From JBEKTY01 sp049515555 (GTDB lineage: Bacteria; Planctomycetota; Planctomycetia; Pirellulales; Thermoguttaceae): a stretch of DNA of 45,470 nucleotides. The notes beneath the pieces were generated by a model. It was not told the DNA's origin and did no database searches. It worked only from the letters and a program-made list of their open reading frames with translations. The stretch is taken from the NCBI GenBank assembly GCA_049515555.1, contig JBEKTY010000050.1:1-45470 (forward strand), read 5' to 3'. The position numbers and the translations under genes are program-made. This document shows, in pieces, positions 1 through 9,331 of this stretch (position 1 is the stretch's first letter; every line of letters starts with the position of its first letter).

Positions 1-426
1 ATGGTCTCGGTCACGACCGGCTTGCCCTGGGCCAGGACCGCCCGCTTGCGATAGCGCTGGTAGTCGCCCCAGTATTCCGAAGGACTGTCGATGTTGACGA
101 ACACCCGGTACTTGCCGTTGGGAACGTCGACGGCCAGCCCGCCCGACTCGATGCACAGGAAGTCCTGGTAGAGCGGATCGGGCTGCAGGGCGTCCATGGC
201 CCGCCAGATATGCGCGTCCTTCAATCCGTATCCGCGGCCTTTGCTGTAGAGCGTACTGGGAGTGACCGGGGTAAAGCCTTCCATGACGGGGCTCGTGCCG
301 GTGCCGAAGTCGAAGGCCCACAGCCCGTCGAAGGCCACCTTCTCGTACGAGTCATCCCGCTCCAGGCGCACGTTGGCCATGTAAAGCGGGGCCGGCGGCT
401 TCTCGCCGATGCCGAAGATCAGCGCG
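1..426 (-). pseudogene. Malectin-like domain protein, fragment
   Basis: Reading the minus strand, one open frame runs from about position 426 to the left edge, roughly 140 codons with no stop. It contains stretches such as FDFGTGTSPVMEGFTPVTP, GRGYGLKDA, QDFLCIESGGLAVDVPNGKY and FVNIDSPSEYWGDYQRY. This pattern (a beginning with FDFGT, then VDVPNGKY) resembles malectin or galactose-binding-like beta-sandwich modules attached to secreted planctomycete enzymes. No start codon or signal peptide is visible: the frame meets the integrase remnant at about 420-427, so the 5' part is missing. The C-terminal part lies outside the window. It is the only large coding segment on the minus strand apart from the regulator at the right edge. 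The domain call is from recognition of the pattern, and the function of the whole protein cannot be told. Confidence 0.6.
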
Positions 427-657
427 CGGATGACGGACGCCGTGGCGCAGTTAATCGGCAAGCTCGGGCTCATCCGCCGCGGCCATACGTTCTATTCCTT
501 ACGACACACGTTCGAAACGATCGGCGGCGAGTCGTGCGACCAAGTGGCGGTGGACGCCATCAAGGGACACTCGCGCGACGACATGGCCAGCGTGTACCGT
601 GAGCGCATCAGCGATGATCGCCTTCGAGCAGTCGTCGAACATGTGCGGAGGTGGCTA
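427..657 (+). repeat. Direct repeat, left copy (integrase 3' end)
   Basis: A 231-bp segment aligns without gaps to 44897-45127 in the same orientation, at roughly 85% identity by eye. The two copies bracket about 44 kb holding the whole enzyme cluster. The divergence says they are old or independently acquired copies, not a recent duplication. Confidence 0.8.
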
Positions 658-678
658 GTTCAGCAATCGAAGGGGTGA
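427..678 (+). pseudogene. Tyrosine integrase, C-terminal remnant
   Basis: This is the last 83 or so codons of a phage-type tyrosine recombinase. It contains FYSLRHTF (the box II Arg), IKGHSRDDM (the later His) and SVYRERI (the nucleophilic Tyr). It matches the end of the integrase at 43942-45175 without gaps (427-657 against 44897-45127), with 8 differences in about 75 residues. The N-terminal and central parts are missing, and position 427 joins directly to the broken minus-strand gene, so it cannot encode a working recombinase. An ATG at 409 would open the frame but lies in the neighbouring gene sequence. Together with the right-hand copy it forms a direct repeat flanking the enzyme cluster. 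Confidence 0.85.
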
Positions 679-715
679 AGAGCCCCAATCTCCTTGACAT
701 TGACAGACGGCGCTG

Positions 716-729
716 CCCACAATTGTGGG
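716..729. repeat. 14-bp perfect palindrome
   Basis: CCCACAATTGTGGG reads the same on both strands. It lies between the integrase remnant and the first enzyme gene, just after two overlapping TTGACA-like hexamers (694-699 and 700-705). It could be an operator. It has no loop and no T-run, so it is not a terminator. The rest of 679-914 shows nothing recognisable. Confidence 0.4.
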
Positions 730-914
730 TGGTTCTCGCCTGATTTTCTCGCCCGCCCGTTCCGCCCCGGTAGGAGCTACCACCAACACCCACCCATGCA
801 GCCCGACATAAGTTGGATCACTCACTCCGTTGACATTGGAAATCACCATGAGAAACCGTTTGGGAACTGGAAACTAGGCGGGGCCAATCAGCGGAGATCA
901 CTTGGAGAGCAACG

Positions 915-3572
915 ATGAGAACTAAGTCGCCAGCGCTGTCGATGATCACGGGGGCATTGTTTCTACTGTGCGGCTGGGCCCTGACGGGCTGGGCCGGACC
1001 AAGGCGGCTACAAGCTGCCCCGACCACAATGCCGGACCAAACGGTCACCATCCTGGACGGCAAGAAAACGTTCTGGCGGTGGATCAGCATCTCCCGTCCG
1101 GCCGTGCTTGTGGCCGAGCCCGGAGCGACTCAACGGACCACCTTGGCTAACAAGCAGCTTGATGCCAAACTTGCCGACCGGGTCAGCCCCGAAGTGCCGG
1201 CCGGTTGGACGGAAGTTCCCTTCGATGACGCTGGGTGGCCTCGCACGAATGTGGAGCGCCTTCCCTGGCTCGCCTTCATGCCCGACGGATACGCCTCTTG
1301 CCGTGAGGCGTTGCTCAACACCGGACTGCTCTGCCTTCGCGGCAAGTTCGAGGTGACCGATCCCGCAACGGTCCACCTCAGCCTCGCGCTGAAATATCGC
1401 GGAGGCGTGGTGGTCTATCTCAACGGGCAGGAGGTTGCGCGGGGCGGGCTTCCCGCCGGCGCGATCACCGCTGCCACTCCCGCCGACCCTTACCCGGACG
1501 AGGCTTGGGTCGACGCCAGCGGCAAGCTCCTGCCCGGGCCTGAGCAAATCAAGGGGAATAAAGAGATCATCGGCCGCATCGCCTCCCGGGACCGGGTGCT
1601 CGGCCCGGTGGTCTTGTCGGCCAAGGCGCTTCGCAAGGGCGTCAACGTGCTGGCCCTGGAGATCCACCGCAGCGACTATCATCCCAAGGCCCTTTCGCAG
1701 TATCTGCGTCCACCGTGGGAGCCCGGCGGCGCCGCCGCCTGGACCCCCTGCGCACTGACCGAACTGCGCCTGGCGGCCGACGGCGGAGGAGCGACGCCCA
1801 ACTGCGCCCGGCCGGCCGGCGTGCAGGTCTGGAACCAGGACCGCAACGACCGCACGAGCGGATACGACTACGGCGACCCGAACGAGAAGATCCAGCCGAT
1901 CGTCCTCAGCGGGGCACGCAATGGAGTGTTCTCCGGCAAGGTGGTGGTCAGCTCGGACAAGGCCCTGCGCGCGGTCAAGGCCGAGGCCGGCGAGTTGAAG
2001 CACCTCGGAGGCAAAGGCATCGTTCCGGATGCGGCCCTGCGGGTGCAGTACGCCGAGCCGTTCACACTCGATAGCTGGCCGCGCAGGTGGGCCGAGCCGA
2101 TGGGCCCCAGCGCCCCGGACAAGGTCGAGTTGCCTGTGATGTGGGACAAGAAAGTGGTACCAGGCACAGGCGCGGTGCTCGCGATCTGGCTGAGCGTCCG
2201 TGTGCCCAAGGACGCTGCCCCCGGCGACTACACCGGGACGATGGCGGTCTCGGTGGCCGGGGCGAAGGTCGCGGACGTGCCGGTCCGGCTGCACGTGGCC
2301 GACTGGACCGTGCCCGACACCAAGGACTTCCGCACCTTCGTCGGCCTTTTTCAGTCGGCGACGACGCTGGCCCTGCAGTACAACGTGCCGGAGTGGTCCG
2401 ACAAACATTGGGAGCTGATGGAGCGGAGCATGGACTTGCTGGGGCAACTGGGAAACCAGATGGTCCATGTCCCGGTGGTCGAGAAGACGCGGCTGGGCAA
2501 CGAGGAGGGCATGGTCACATGGATCAAGAAGCCCGACGGCACTTTCGATTACGACTACGCGGTCGTCGAGCGGTATCTCAAGCTGGTCAAGAAGCACATG
2601 GGCGTGCCGAAGTTCGTCGTGCTCCACGTCTTTCAACCGGGCGGGTGGGGACCCCAGAAGCCCAAGCAGGAGAATACCGTCACGGTGCTGGACCCGAAGA
2701 CCGGCCAGCGCGAGCATCTCCAGGTGCCGGAGTTCGGGACCGAGGAGAGCAAGAAGTTCTGGACGCCGGTGCTGATGGGGCTCAAAGGCTGCCTGGCCAA
2801 GGAGGGCATGGAGAAGTCCCTGGTCCTGGGCCAAGTGTGCGAAGGTGAGGCCACCCCGGCGGAGCACAAGGTGTTCAGCGACATCCTGGGCCCGGACGTA
2901 CACTGGCTGAGAACCGGCCACCGCGGGCGCCAGTTGGACGGGAAGGACTTGCGAATACCCGGAGGCGGCAAGAAGCTGCCGTTCATCTTTACCTACCTGC
3001 CGGCCCTGCCGGACCCCCAAGGGCCGATCGTGCCGGTGCACAAACCGTTCTGGCCGCTGGTGGCCTACTACCGCGTGACCGGAATACAGTCGCTGCTGGC
3101 CCATCGGCAGTTCGCCCTGGGCGCGCTCTACCGGTGCCTGCCCGGCTTCGCCTACGGCACCCTGGATTTCTGGCCGGTCATCAAGACCGGATCCGAACCG
3201 GCAAGATGGCTGTTTGGCCGCTGGCCGCGGGACGGCGGCTACCCGGGTGACCCCTTTCCGTACTTTCTTACCTGGCCCGGCCCCAACGGCGCCGAGCCGA
3301 TGACCATCTACGAGGCCGTGCGCGAAGGGCTACAGGAGGCCGAGGCGCTCGTGGTCGTTTCCGAAGCCATGGATCACAGTGGCGACAAGCTCGGGCCGGA
3401 GCTGACTGCCCGGTGCGGTCAGGCCCTCCGCGACGAACTCGCCTTCTGCGTCAACCGAGACGCGGCGAAGTATCAATGTACGTTTTACCACATGAACCAC
3501 TACGGCTGGCAGGAGTTGTCGCAACGGGTGTTTACGCTGGCCGGCGAAGTGACGGCCAAGGCGGGGAAGTAG
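915..3572 (+). CDS. Secreted GH123-like glycosidase
   Basis: 885 residues. The N-terminus has a hydrophobic export segment (about residues 8-27, ITGALFLLCGWALTGWAG). Residues about 110-265 look like a jelly-roll module (VVVYLNGQEVARGG, VNVLALEIHRSDY). From about 424 a beta-sandwich signature typical of proteins preceding GH123 domains appears (LSVRVPKDAAPGDYTG), followed from about 470 by a likely TIM barrel (FVGLFQSATTLALQYNVPEW, FVVLHVFQPGGWG). GH123 enzymes act on beta-N-acetylgalactosaminides, but the Asp-Glu pair typical of that family is not obvious here, so substrate and activity are uncertain. It opens the first plus-strand run; the next gene starts 33 bp downstream, so cotranscription is likely. 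The start follows GGAGAGCAACG and is well supported. Confidence 0.75.
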   Translation: MRTKSPALSMITGALFLLCGWALTGWAGPRRLQAAPTTMPDQTVTILDGKKTFWRWISISRPAVLVAEPGATQRTTLANKQLDAKLADRVSPEVPAGWTEVPFDDAGWPRTNVERLPWLAFMPDGYASCREALLNTGLLCLRGKFEVTDPATVHLSLALKYRGGVVVYLNGQEVARGGLPAGAITAATPADPYPDEAWVDASGKLLPGPEQIKGNKEIIGRIASRDRVLGPVVLSAKALRKGVNVLALEIHRSDYHPKALSQYLRPPWEPGGAAAWTPCALTELRLAADGGGATPNCARPAGVQVWNQDRNDRTSGYDYGDPNEKIQPIVLSGARNGVFSGKVVVSSDKALRAVKAEAGELKHLGGKGIVPDAALRVQYAEPFTLDSWPRRWAEPMGPSAPDKVELPVMWDKKVVPGTGAVLAIWLSVRVPKDAAPGDYTGTMAVSVAGAKVADVPVRLHVADWTVPDTKDFRTFVGLFQSATTLALQYNVPEWSDKHWELMERSMDLLGQLGNQMVHVPVVEKTRLGNEEGMVTWIKKPDGTFDYDYAVVERYLKLVKKHMGVPKFVVLHVFQPGGWGPQKPKQENTVTVLDPKTGQREHLQVPEFGTEESKKFWTPVLMGLKGCLAKEGMEKSLVLGQVCEGEATPAEHKVFSDILGPDVHWLRTGHRGRQLDGKDLRIPGGGKKLPFIFTYLPALPDPQGPIVPVHKPFWPLVAYYRVTGIQSLLAHRQFALGALYRCLPGFAYGTLDFWPVIKTGSEPARWLFGRWPRDGGYPGDPFPYFLTWPGPNGAEPMTIYEAVREGLQEAEALVVVSEAMDHSGDKLGPELTARCGQALRDELAFCVNRDAAKYQCTFYHMNHYGWQELSQRVFTLAGEVTAKAGK

Positions 3573-3605
3573 GGTTTTCTATCACCTGCGAACCGGAGGT
3601 TTCCT

Positions 3606-4730
3606 ATGTTTTGTCGTACATTCAAGGTACTGGCGATCATGGTCGTGACCGCGGCCATCGAGTTCCCGCTGGCGGCCGACGGAGGGCCAGTGTTGCCGGA
3701 GCCCACCGGAAACCATACGGTCGGCCGTATCACGTATTATCTTATGGATTCGGCACGGAACGACGAGCGGGGAACGCAGAAGGACCACAAGCGCGAATTC
3801 ATGGTCCAGGTTTGGTATCCCGCACAGCCCGGGAGCAAGGGCAAGCCCGCGGCCTGGCTGCTCCCCGAGTGGGTACGCTTGGGGAACAATTACAGCGATC
3901 TGTTGGCGAAGTCGCGAGACCCGCTTGCGCGAAAAGATGTCGACAAATTCCTGGCTTCCATCGTTGTTCATGCACAGGAGGACGTACCGGTGGCGTCCTC
4001 GCCGAAGCCTTTTCCCGTGATCCTGCTCGCGCCGGGGAGCATGTCGTTTCCCTCGAAGTACACCTCTCTGGCCGAGGACCTGGCGAGCCACGGCTTTATC
4101 GTTGTCGGCGACGCTCCGGTTGGAAATGGTATTAAGGTTCCCTTTCCGGCAGGGAACGTCACCGAGGGGTATAGGGGGGATATGTTCGCGTTGTGGGCTG
4201 GTGATTTGATCTACGAGATCGATCAGTTGAAGGTTTGGAATGAGACCCAGGGCCACCTGTTCTATGGTCGGCTGGACCTCGAGCGCATCGGCGCCTTCGG
4301 CCATTCGGCCGGCGGGCTGATCGTGGCAAGAATCCCCCGCATGGACAAGCGGGTGAAGGCCATCGCGCTGCTCGACCCCGGATACGTGCGCCCCGAGGAC
4401 GGCGAGGCGATTCCGATGCTCATCCTCTCATCGGACCACGGCGATTCACCGCATGCCAGGTATAGAGCGAAATTGGAGAACGAGTATCTGCAAAAAGCGA
4501 AGCCGGGCATCCAGATGAAGCTGTTCGGTGCGGAACACGCCAGTTTCACGGATCTGGCGGTGATTCCGGCTTTCGACCGCCCCAGTGACGGCAAGGCGTT
4601 GAACGACACGACCCGTGCCGTTCTTCGAGCATTCTTCGGCCAATACTTGTTGGGGACGCATTCGGAGTTGCTCGTGAAATGGTCGGCCAAGTATCCCCGT
4701 TTGGCGATCGAACAAAACCCCGAATACTAA
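3606..4730 (+). CDS. PAF-acetylhydrolase-like alpha/beta hydrolase
   Basis: 374 residues with an N-terminal signal segment (VLAIMVVTAAIEFPLAA). The fold is that of the platelet-activating-factor acetylhydrolase II family: an early MVQVWYPAQPG strand, an oxyanion strand FPVILLAPGSMSFPSKY, the nucleophile elbow GHSAGG with Ser234, then Asp257 in LLDPGY and His311 in GAEHASF as the rest of the triad. These esterases cleave short acyl or ester groups. In this setting, between two GH123-like genes, it may remove ester substituents from a polysaccharide; that role is inferred from context only. Start chosen after the purine-rich ACCGGAGGTTTCCT, a strong ribosome binding site. Confidence 0.85.
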   Translation: MFCRTFKVLAIMVVTAAIEFPLAADGGPVLPEPTGNHTVGRITYYLMDSARNDERGTQKDHKREFMVQVWYPAQPGSKGKPAAWLLPEWVRLGNNYSDLLAKSRDPLARKDVDKFLASIVVHAQEDVPVASSPKPFPVILLAPGSMSFPSKYTSLAEDLASHGFIVVGDAPVGNGIKVPFPAGNVTEGYRGDMFALWAGDLIYEIDQLKVWNETQGHLFYGRLDLERIGAFGHSAGGLIVARIPRMDKRVKAIALLDPGYVRPEDGEAIPMLILSSDHGDSPHARYRAKLENEYLQKAKPGIQMKLFGAEHASFTDLAVIPAFDRPSDGKALNDTTRAVLRAFFGQYLLGTHSELLVKWSAKYPRLAIEQNPEY

Positions 4731-4763
4731 AGCCCCTGAGCGGGACAAAAGAGGGATGAAGCG

Positions 4764-6767
4764 ATGACGCCCAATGCAACGAATGAGCCGGCAGGCGTGC
4801 GCGCGGTGATCGCCGATCAGGCGGGTTCTCACCGGGCGCGGCTCGCAGCAGCGCCGAAACCCACGGGCTATCCCACCGCAGTTTGGCTCTGCGCTTCGCT
4901 GCTCGCCAGTCAACTCGCTTTCGGCGCGGAGACGGGCATGAGAGTCTGGGTCATCAACGACTCCGTGCGCGTCGACCCGATTCGCAATCGGCCGTTTGAA
5001 GACAATCCGGGCCTGTTTCCCGACGGGATCCGCCCCGGGTACAAGGAAGCGAATCTGATTTGGGACGCAGCGGCGCGGCGCATCACGTTGAAGGCCGCGC
5101 GGAACGAAACCGTGGCGTTCCAGATTGTAATCGAGCGCACCGGAGAGAAGCTGACGGATGTGAAGGTGACGCCCGCCGGGCTGACCGGGCCGCAGGGGGC
5201 CAAGATCCCGCTGGAAAACCTCGACATGTTTCGGCAGTGGTACGTCCATGTAAAAAGAACCTCGGGGAAGGCGATCTGCTCGCTCGGTGCCGGTTGGTAT
5301 CCCGATGCTCTGCTGCCCTGCCTCCGCTGGAGGGGCAACCTCTATCCGCACATGCTGGTGATGCCGTTTGACCTGCCCGATCCGCTGAACAATGTTGGCG
5401 AAGAGCAGAAGAGCCAGGCCGTGTGGATCGACGTCTACGTCCCGAAATCGCGCCAGGCTGCACCGCCGGGCAAGTACACCGCGCCGATCACGATTTCCAG
5501 CGATCAGGGGGAAACGCAGTTGACGCTGGAGCTTCAGGTGTGGGACTTCGCCCTGCCCGAGGAGAGTCATCTGAAGCCCAGCATCCACACGAATACCGAG
5601 ATCAACACGTTTTCGGAGGCGATGGAACTCAAGTATTACCAGCTCCTGCGCAAGCACCGATTGGCGATGTACCCGCTGGGCTACGCGCCGGGCTTGAAGG
5701 TATCGGGCACGCGGGTGGAGATCGACTGGAGCCAGTACGATGCGCGCCTGGCCAAGTATCTCGACGGAAGCGCCTTCACGCGCCAATATGGCTATGATGG
5801 CCCCGGCTACGGCCTGCCGATCGAATACCTCGTTCTCCCGTTCGACGCCTGGGCCGTGAACCTCTACAAGCGATCGCAGGACGCCTCCATGGCCAAAGAG
5901 GCCAAGTTCTACGCTCCTTGGCCGGTAGCCATGCCCAGGCAGGGTCCTACCCCCGAGTACCGGGCCATCTGGAAAAACGCCTTTCAGGCTTACCAGGCCC
6001 ATTTCGACCAGCACCCGACTTGGAACAAGACGCGGCTGTTGGTCTTTCTTCTGAGCCTCGATGAAGCCTACGACGATCTCGCGATTGAGCGCATCTTGTA
6101 TTTCGGGCAGTTGCTCAAGGAAGCCGGCACGCGACGGCTTGAGTACCGGGTGGATGGCGGGTATCCCAAGGAAACCCTGGAGCGCCTGAAGAAGGTCTTG
6201 AATGTGATCATCACAGGCACGGAAGAATGGGACGTGGCCTTCATGGACGAAATCAAGAAGCACGGAGTCGACCCGTGGTTCTACAACAATGCCGCGTCGC
6301 TGATCGACGGCGATGGCCTGAACGGCCGCGCTCAGAGCTGGGCTGCCTGGATCTTGCACGCGAGCTCCTGGTCCAGGTGGGAACTGGATTGGAATTCGCT
6401 GCGCGCCTGGCAAGAGCCCGTGACCCTGAGAAGCTCCTACGGCGAGCGGAACGGGGCCGGGATGCTGGTCTATCGCGGTGAGACCATGGGGCTGGACGAA
6501 CCTGCCGCGAGTACTCGTCTGAAGGGTATACGCCGTGGAAGCCAGGATTACGAGTATTTCTGGCTCCTCTCCCGAGCCCAAGGCAGCAGGAAGATGGTGG
6601 ACGAGGCCCTGAAGACCGTTCTGCACGACTCGATCATTACCAGCAACGCTGATCTAGGCGCGCCGCGCATGTGGGTGCATGATGCCGACCAGTGGGACCG
6701 TCTGCGCGTTAAATTCGGGGATGCGATCGACAAGATGTCAGAAGCTCACGCTGAGGCTGTAAAGTGA
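4764..6767 (+). CDS. GH123-type (DUF4091) glycoside hydrolase
   Basis: 667 residues. The hydrophobic export segment is displaced from the N-terminus (about residues 37-55, AVWLCASLLASQLAFGAE), preceded by about 35 polar residues. A beta-sandwich domain covers about 60-260 (AVWIDVYVPKSRQAAPPGKY). The barrel follows from about 275, with a Glu-adjacent Asp at 433-434 in LLSLDEAYDD that matches the Asp-Glu arrangement of GH123 active sites. The C-terminal part (about 550-610, GAGMLVYRG, RLKGIRRGSQDYEYFWLL) is the hallmark of DUF4091, the family now treated as the GH123 catalytic domain. GH123 enzymes are exo-beta-N-acetylgalactosaminidases; the true substrate here is unknown. It sits 33 bp after the esterase gene and is probably in the same operon. 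Confidence 0.85.
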   Translation: MTPNATNEPAGVRAVIADQAGSHRARLAAAPKPTGYPTAVWLCASLLASQLAFGAETGMRVWVINDSVRVDPIRNRPFEDNPGLFPDGIRPGYKEANLIWDAAARRITLKAARNETVAFQIVIERTGEKLTDVKVTPAGLTGPQGAKIPLENLDMFRQWYVHVKRTSGKAICSLGAGWYPDALLPCLRWRGNLYPHMLVMPFDLPDPLNNVGEEQKSQAVWIDVYVPKSRQAAPPGKYTAPITISSDQGETQLTLELQVWDFALPEESHLKPSIHTNTEINTFSEAMELKYYQLLRKHRLAMYPLGYAPGLKVSGTRVEIDWSQYDARLAKYLDGSAFTRQYGYDGPGYGLPIEYLVLPFDAWAVNLYKRSQDASMAKEAKFYAPWPVAMPRQGPTPEYRAIWKNAFQAYQAHFDQHPTWNKTRLLVFLLSLDEAYDDLAIERILYFGQLLKEAGTRRLEYRVDGGYPKETLERLKKVLNVIITGTEEWDVAFMDEIKKHGVDPWFYNNAASLIDGDGLNGRAQSWAAWILHASSWSRWELDWNSLRAWQEPVTLRSSYGERNGAGMLVYRGETMGLDEPAASTRLKGIRRGSQDYEYFWLLSRAQGSRKMVDEALKTVLHDSIITSNADLGAPRMWVHDADQWDRLRVKFGDAIDKMSEAHAEAVK

Positions 6768-6842
6768 TCAACTCGCGGCCGCTGATCCGGGCTTGGCCCG
6801 ACTCGACGGCCGAAGCAACTCGTCAAAGAATGGAGCGACAAA

Positions 6843-9212
6843 ATGAGACGCGGAATTGTGGCGGGAGTGGTGGCAGTGGCGGTCCTGGCCAGCGGCTGGG
6901 GCCTGACAGGTTGGCCGGTCGTTGCGGCTGAGCCGGGCACCGCGGCGGCCTTGGCGGCCGACGCCGGGTGTCCCAAGCCGGAAAAGGACAACTCGTTCGC
7001 CTATGACACCTGGATGCGGCGGAACAAGTATCCGCTGAAGATCGTGCTGATGGAGACCGAGGGCAAGGACGCCAAAGCTGTACCGATGACGTTGTCGGTG
7101 GCCTGCGGCGAGGGAGATTATGCGGCCGGACAACTCACGCCGGTGCTGGACGGCAAGCCGCTGCCCGCGCAGGTGGACGTGTTGGCCACCTGGCCGGGCG
7201 ATAAGTCGATCAAACACGCGTTGGTGAGCATCATCCTGCCGAGCATCAATGCCAAGCAGCGGCTGGAGATCACCTTCAAGAAGGAAGCCCCGGCCGCGCC
7301 GAAGAAGTTCGAACCGGCAGTTGACTTGAAGGACTTCACGGCCCGGACGGAATTCGAATCGCTCAAAGGTGAAAAGACGACCTCGACCGTGTCCACGGAG
7401 ACGATGGCGAAGATTGCCCAGGCGCTGGATGGCAAGCTCGCGGCGGACGAGGCCCGGAAGCTCGCGCCCCGGCTGTGCGGACCGCTGTGCTATGAGTTCG
7501 AGGTACTCGCCCCGGCCCAGACCGGCGCCAACCCCGATCCGGACATCGAAGTCTACTACTATCTGCGGTTCTACAGCGGGCAGAAGGGCGTGCGGGTGGC
7601 CTATGTGGTGGAGCACTCACGAGCGCCGAAGAAGCCATATCCGGAGAAGCTCGTTAAACAGGACCGTTTCTTCAGCAAACTGGCCTTCCAGGCCGGGCCG
7701 GCGGCGAAGGTCCAGACGCTCTACGAGCAGGGTGCCACGACGCATTGGTGGGCGACCCGCTACCAGATTCTGCGCTGGTGCGGCGAGAAGCCGGCGTCGA
7801 TCTACACGAAGGAGAGCCCGGGCTACCTAATGTATGGCCAGTTCTTTCCGAAGATGGACATCGAGCACCCGATGACGCCGAAGGAGATCGAGGGTGCCAA
7901 TGCCACGATGGAAAGGGTTACGGCATACTGCACGGGAGAATCCTGGCACACCGATCCGGTGACGTATCCGGATGGAATCCCTTTCTCCACCGGGCCGGTG
8001 TATCCTGGTATGCCTGCGACCGGCGGCCGGGCGGATATTGGCGCCCTGCCCTTGTGGTATCGTTACGCGCTGGCGGGGGAGTCGCCGATGTTGGAATACT
8101 GGGCTCGCGCCGCCGACGGCAACGGCCTGGCGGCGTTCCCGGTACACTTTCGCCCGGCGGAGAACCGCCAGCCCGGCGCCGATTGGAAGTATCCGTTCAA
8201 GTATCTAAGTTACTGGAACAAGGGCGTCGAAATGGCGGAAGGTGGTACGAAGTGCAAGAATGAACCGGATCGAGGGCACGTGCCCTGCACGTCCTACTAC
8301 ACGTATCTGGCGACCGGCGACAAGTTCTACGAGGAGGAGATGGCGTTCTGGGCGGCGGCCATGCTCTGGGGACCCGGCTACCTGCCCACGCACGACCGCT
8401 ACGGCGGCTGGCCGCTGCGCAACGCCACCGACGCCGCGTTCATTCTGCCGGACGGGCACCCCATGAAGCAGTACCTGAGCGACTTCGTCCGGCGCACGGT
8501 GGAGTACATGGTCAAGCTGGGCAAGGGGCCGACAGAAACGTACTGGGAGCAGAAGAATTGCGACAACGGCAGTCATAATTATCCCTTCGGATCTTCTACG
8601 TATCTGTGGCAGCACACCATCTTCGTGTATGCGTTGGAGAACGCATCACGCAAGGGTTTTTATCCTGCAGCCGCCGAAGCCCGGGATCTGGCCGCGGACT
8701 TCTTGATTCGGCTCTACGCTGCAGAGGACGAGTTCAAGGCGCCCAACGGCAAGACCTACCGGACGATGCCCCAGGGCGCGATACCTTACTACACGGCGAC
8801 CACGGTGCATCGGCTGGACTATACCGATCCCAACAATGTCAAGGTGCTCTCCACCAAGGATATCACCGGCAACACCGCGGAGGTGTTTTACTACACGATG
8901 CTGGAACAGCAATGCCAGAGCTTGAAGGAGAAAGGTCGGATCGCGGATATGATCCCCAAGGGCAAGACCACCGTCGAGCCGGAAGACTGGAAGCTGGATC
9001 CAGAGTTCGAGAAGGAGTGGTATGCCAGGTATACTTCCAAAGGCTTCTCTCCCGGCTATCATGAAGAGCACAACGCCTCGGTGAGCGCAGCGCTCGCCCG
9101 GTATGACCACCCGCGGGCACAGAAGATGTACGAGTTGGTCCGCGCGTGGATGGCGGATTTCCATGCGAATCCTCGTCAGTCGCAGCCGAAGGGCATCGAG
9201 TACGTGAAGTGA
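6843..9212 (+). CDS. PcRGLX/YetA-like (PL26-like) secreted protein
   Basis: 789 residues with a clear signal peptide (about 1-29, ending VVAAEP). The N-terminal part (about 55-175: VPMTLSVACGEGDYAAG, LPAQVDVLATWPGDKSIKHA) looks like the RIFT-barrel domain found at the start of PcRGLX/YetA proteins. A middle beta-sandwich region follows (IEVYYYLRFYSGQKGVRV), then a helical C-terminal half (NATDAAFILPDGHPMKQYL, ALARYDHPRAQKMYELVRAWM). PL26 members such as PcRGLX are exo-rhamnogalacturonan lyases, which would point to pectin; the assignment is by architecture, so the reaction is not certain. The 3' end of a second copy of this gene survives at 11792-12018. The start follows TGGAGCGACAAA. Confidence 0.65.
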   Translation: MRRGIVAGVVAVAVLASGWGLTGWPVVAAEPGTAAALAADAGCPKPEKDNSFAYDTWMRRNKYPLKIVLMETEGKDAKAVPMTLSVACGEGDYAAGQLTPVLDGKPLPAQVDVLATWPGDKSIKHALVSIILPSINAKQRLEITFKKEAPAAPKKFEPAVDLKDFTARTEFESLKGEKTTSTVSTETMAKIAQALDGKLAADEARKLAPRLCGPLCYEFEVLAPAQTGANPDPDIEVYYYLRFYSGQKGVRVAYVVEHSRAPKKPYPEKLVKQDRFFSKLAFQAGPAAKVQTLYEQGATTHWWATRYQILRWCGEKPASIYTKESPGYLMYGQFFPKMDIEHPMTPKEIEGANATMERVTAYCTGESWHTDPVTYPDGIPFSTGPVYPGMPATGGRADIGALPLWYRYALAGESPMLEYWARAADGNGLAAFPVHFRPAENRQPGADWKYPFKYLSYWNKGVEMAEGGTKCKNEPDRGHVPCTSYYTYLATGDKFYEEEMAFWAAAMLWGPGYLPTHDRYGGWPLRNATDAAFILPDGHPMKQYLSDFVRRTVEYMVKLGKGPTETYWEQKNCDNGSHNYPFGSSTYLWQHTIFVYALENASRKGFYPAAAEARDLAADFLIRLYAAEDEFKAPNGKTYRTMPQGAIPYYTATTVHRLDYTDPNNVKVLSTKDITGNTAEVFYYTMLEQQCQSLKEKGRIADMIPKGKTTVEPEDWKLDPEFEKEWYARYTSKGFSPGYHEEHNASVSAALARYDHPRAQKMYELVRAWMADFHANPRQSQPKGIEYVK

Positions 9213-9264
9213 GGACGGTGGTGTCACGACGAAGTCAGCCTTGACAACGTGAGTTAGGAGTCAG

Positions 9265-9293
9265 TTGAATCGCGGCGGCGACGAATCTATACT
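9265..9293 (+). promoter_or_regulatory. Candidate sigma-70 promoter
   Basis: TTGAAT at 9265-9270 and TATACT at 9288-9293 are separated by exactly 17 bp, in the 119-bp gap before the ThuA-DUF1080 gene, and would give a leader of about 30 nt. This is the best-looking housekeeping-type promoter seen in the window and could start a second transcript in the first gene run. Planctomycete promoters are poorly defined, so this is a prediction from the E. coli consensus. Confidence 0.45.
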
Positions 9294-9331
9294 GAACCCG
9301 CCAATCACCCATCCCCGACAAGGAGCAAACC

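Noticed and set aside
716..729. Palindrome as a transcription terminator of the integrase remnant.
   Set aside because: It has no loop and no following T-run.
1008..3104. Very long minus-strand open frame opposite the first GH123-like gene; similar ones oppose other genes (for example 4446-6626, 9305-11677, 35691-38003).
   Set aside because: The translations are low-complexity, rich in Arg, His, Gly and Leu, with no domain or signal peptide. They arise because GC-rich codon use on the plus strand leaves few stops opposite.
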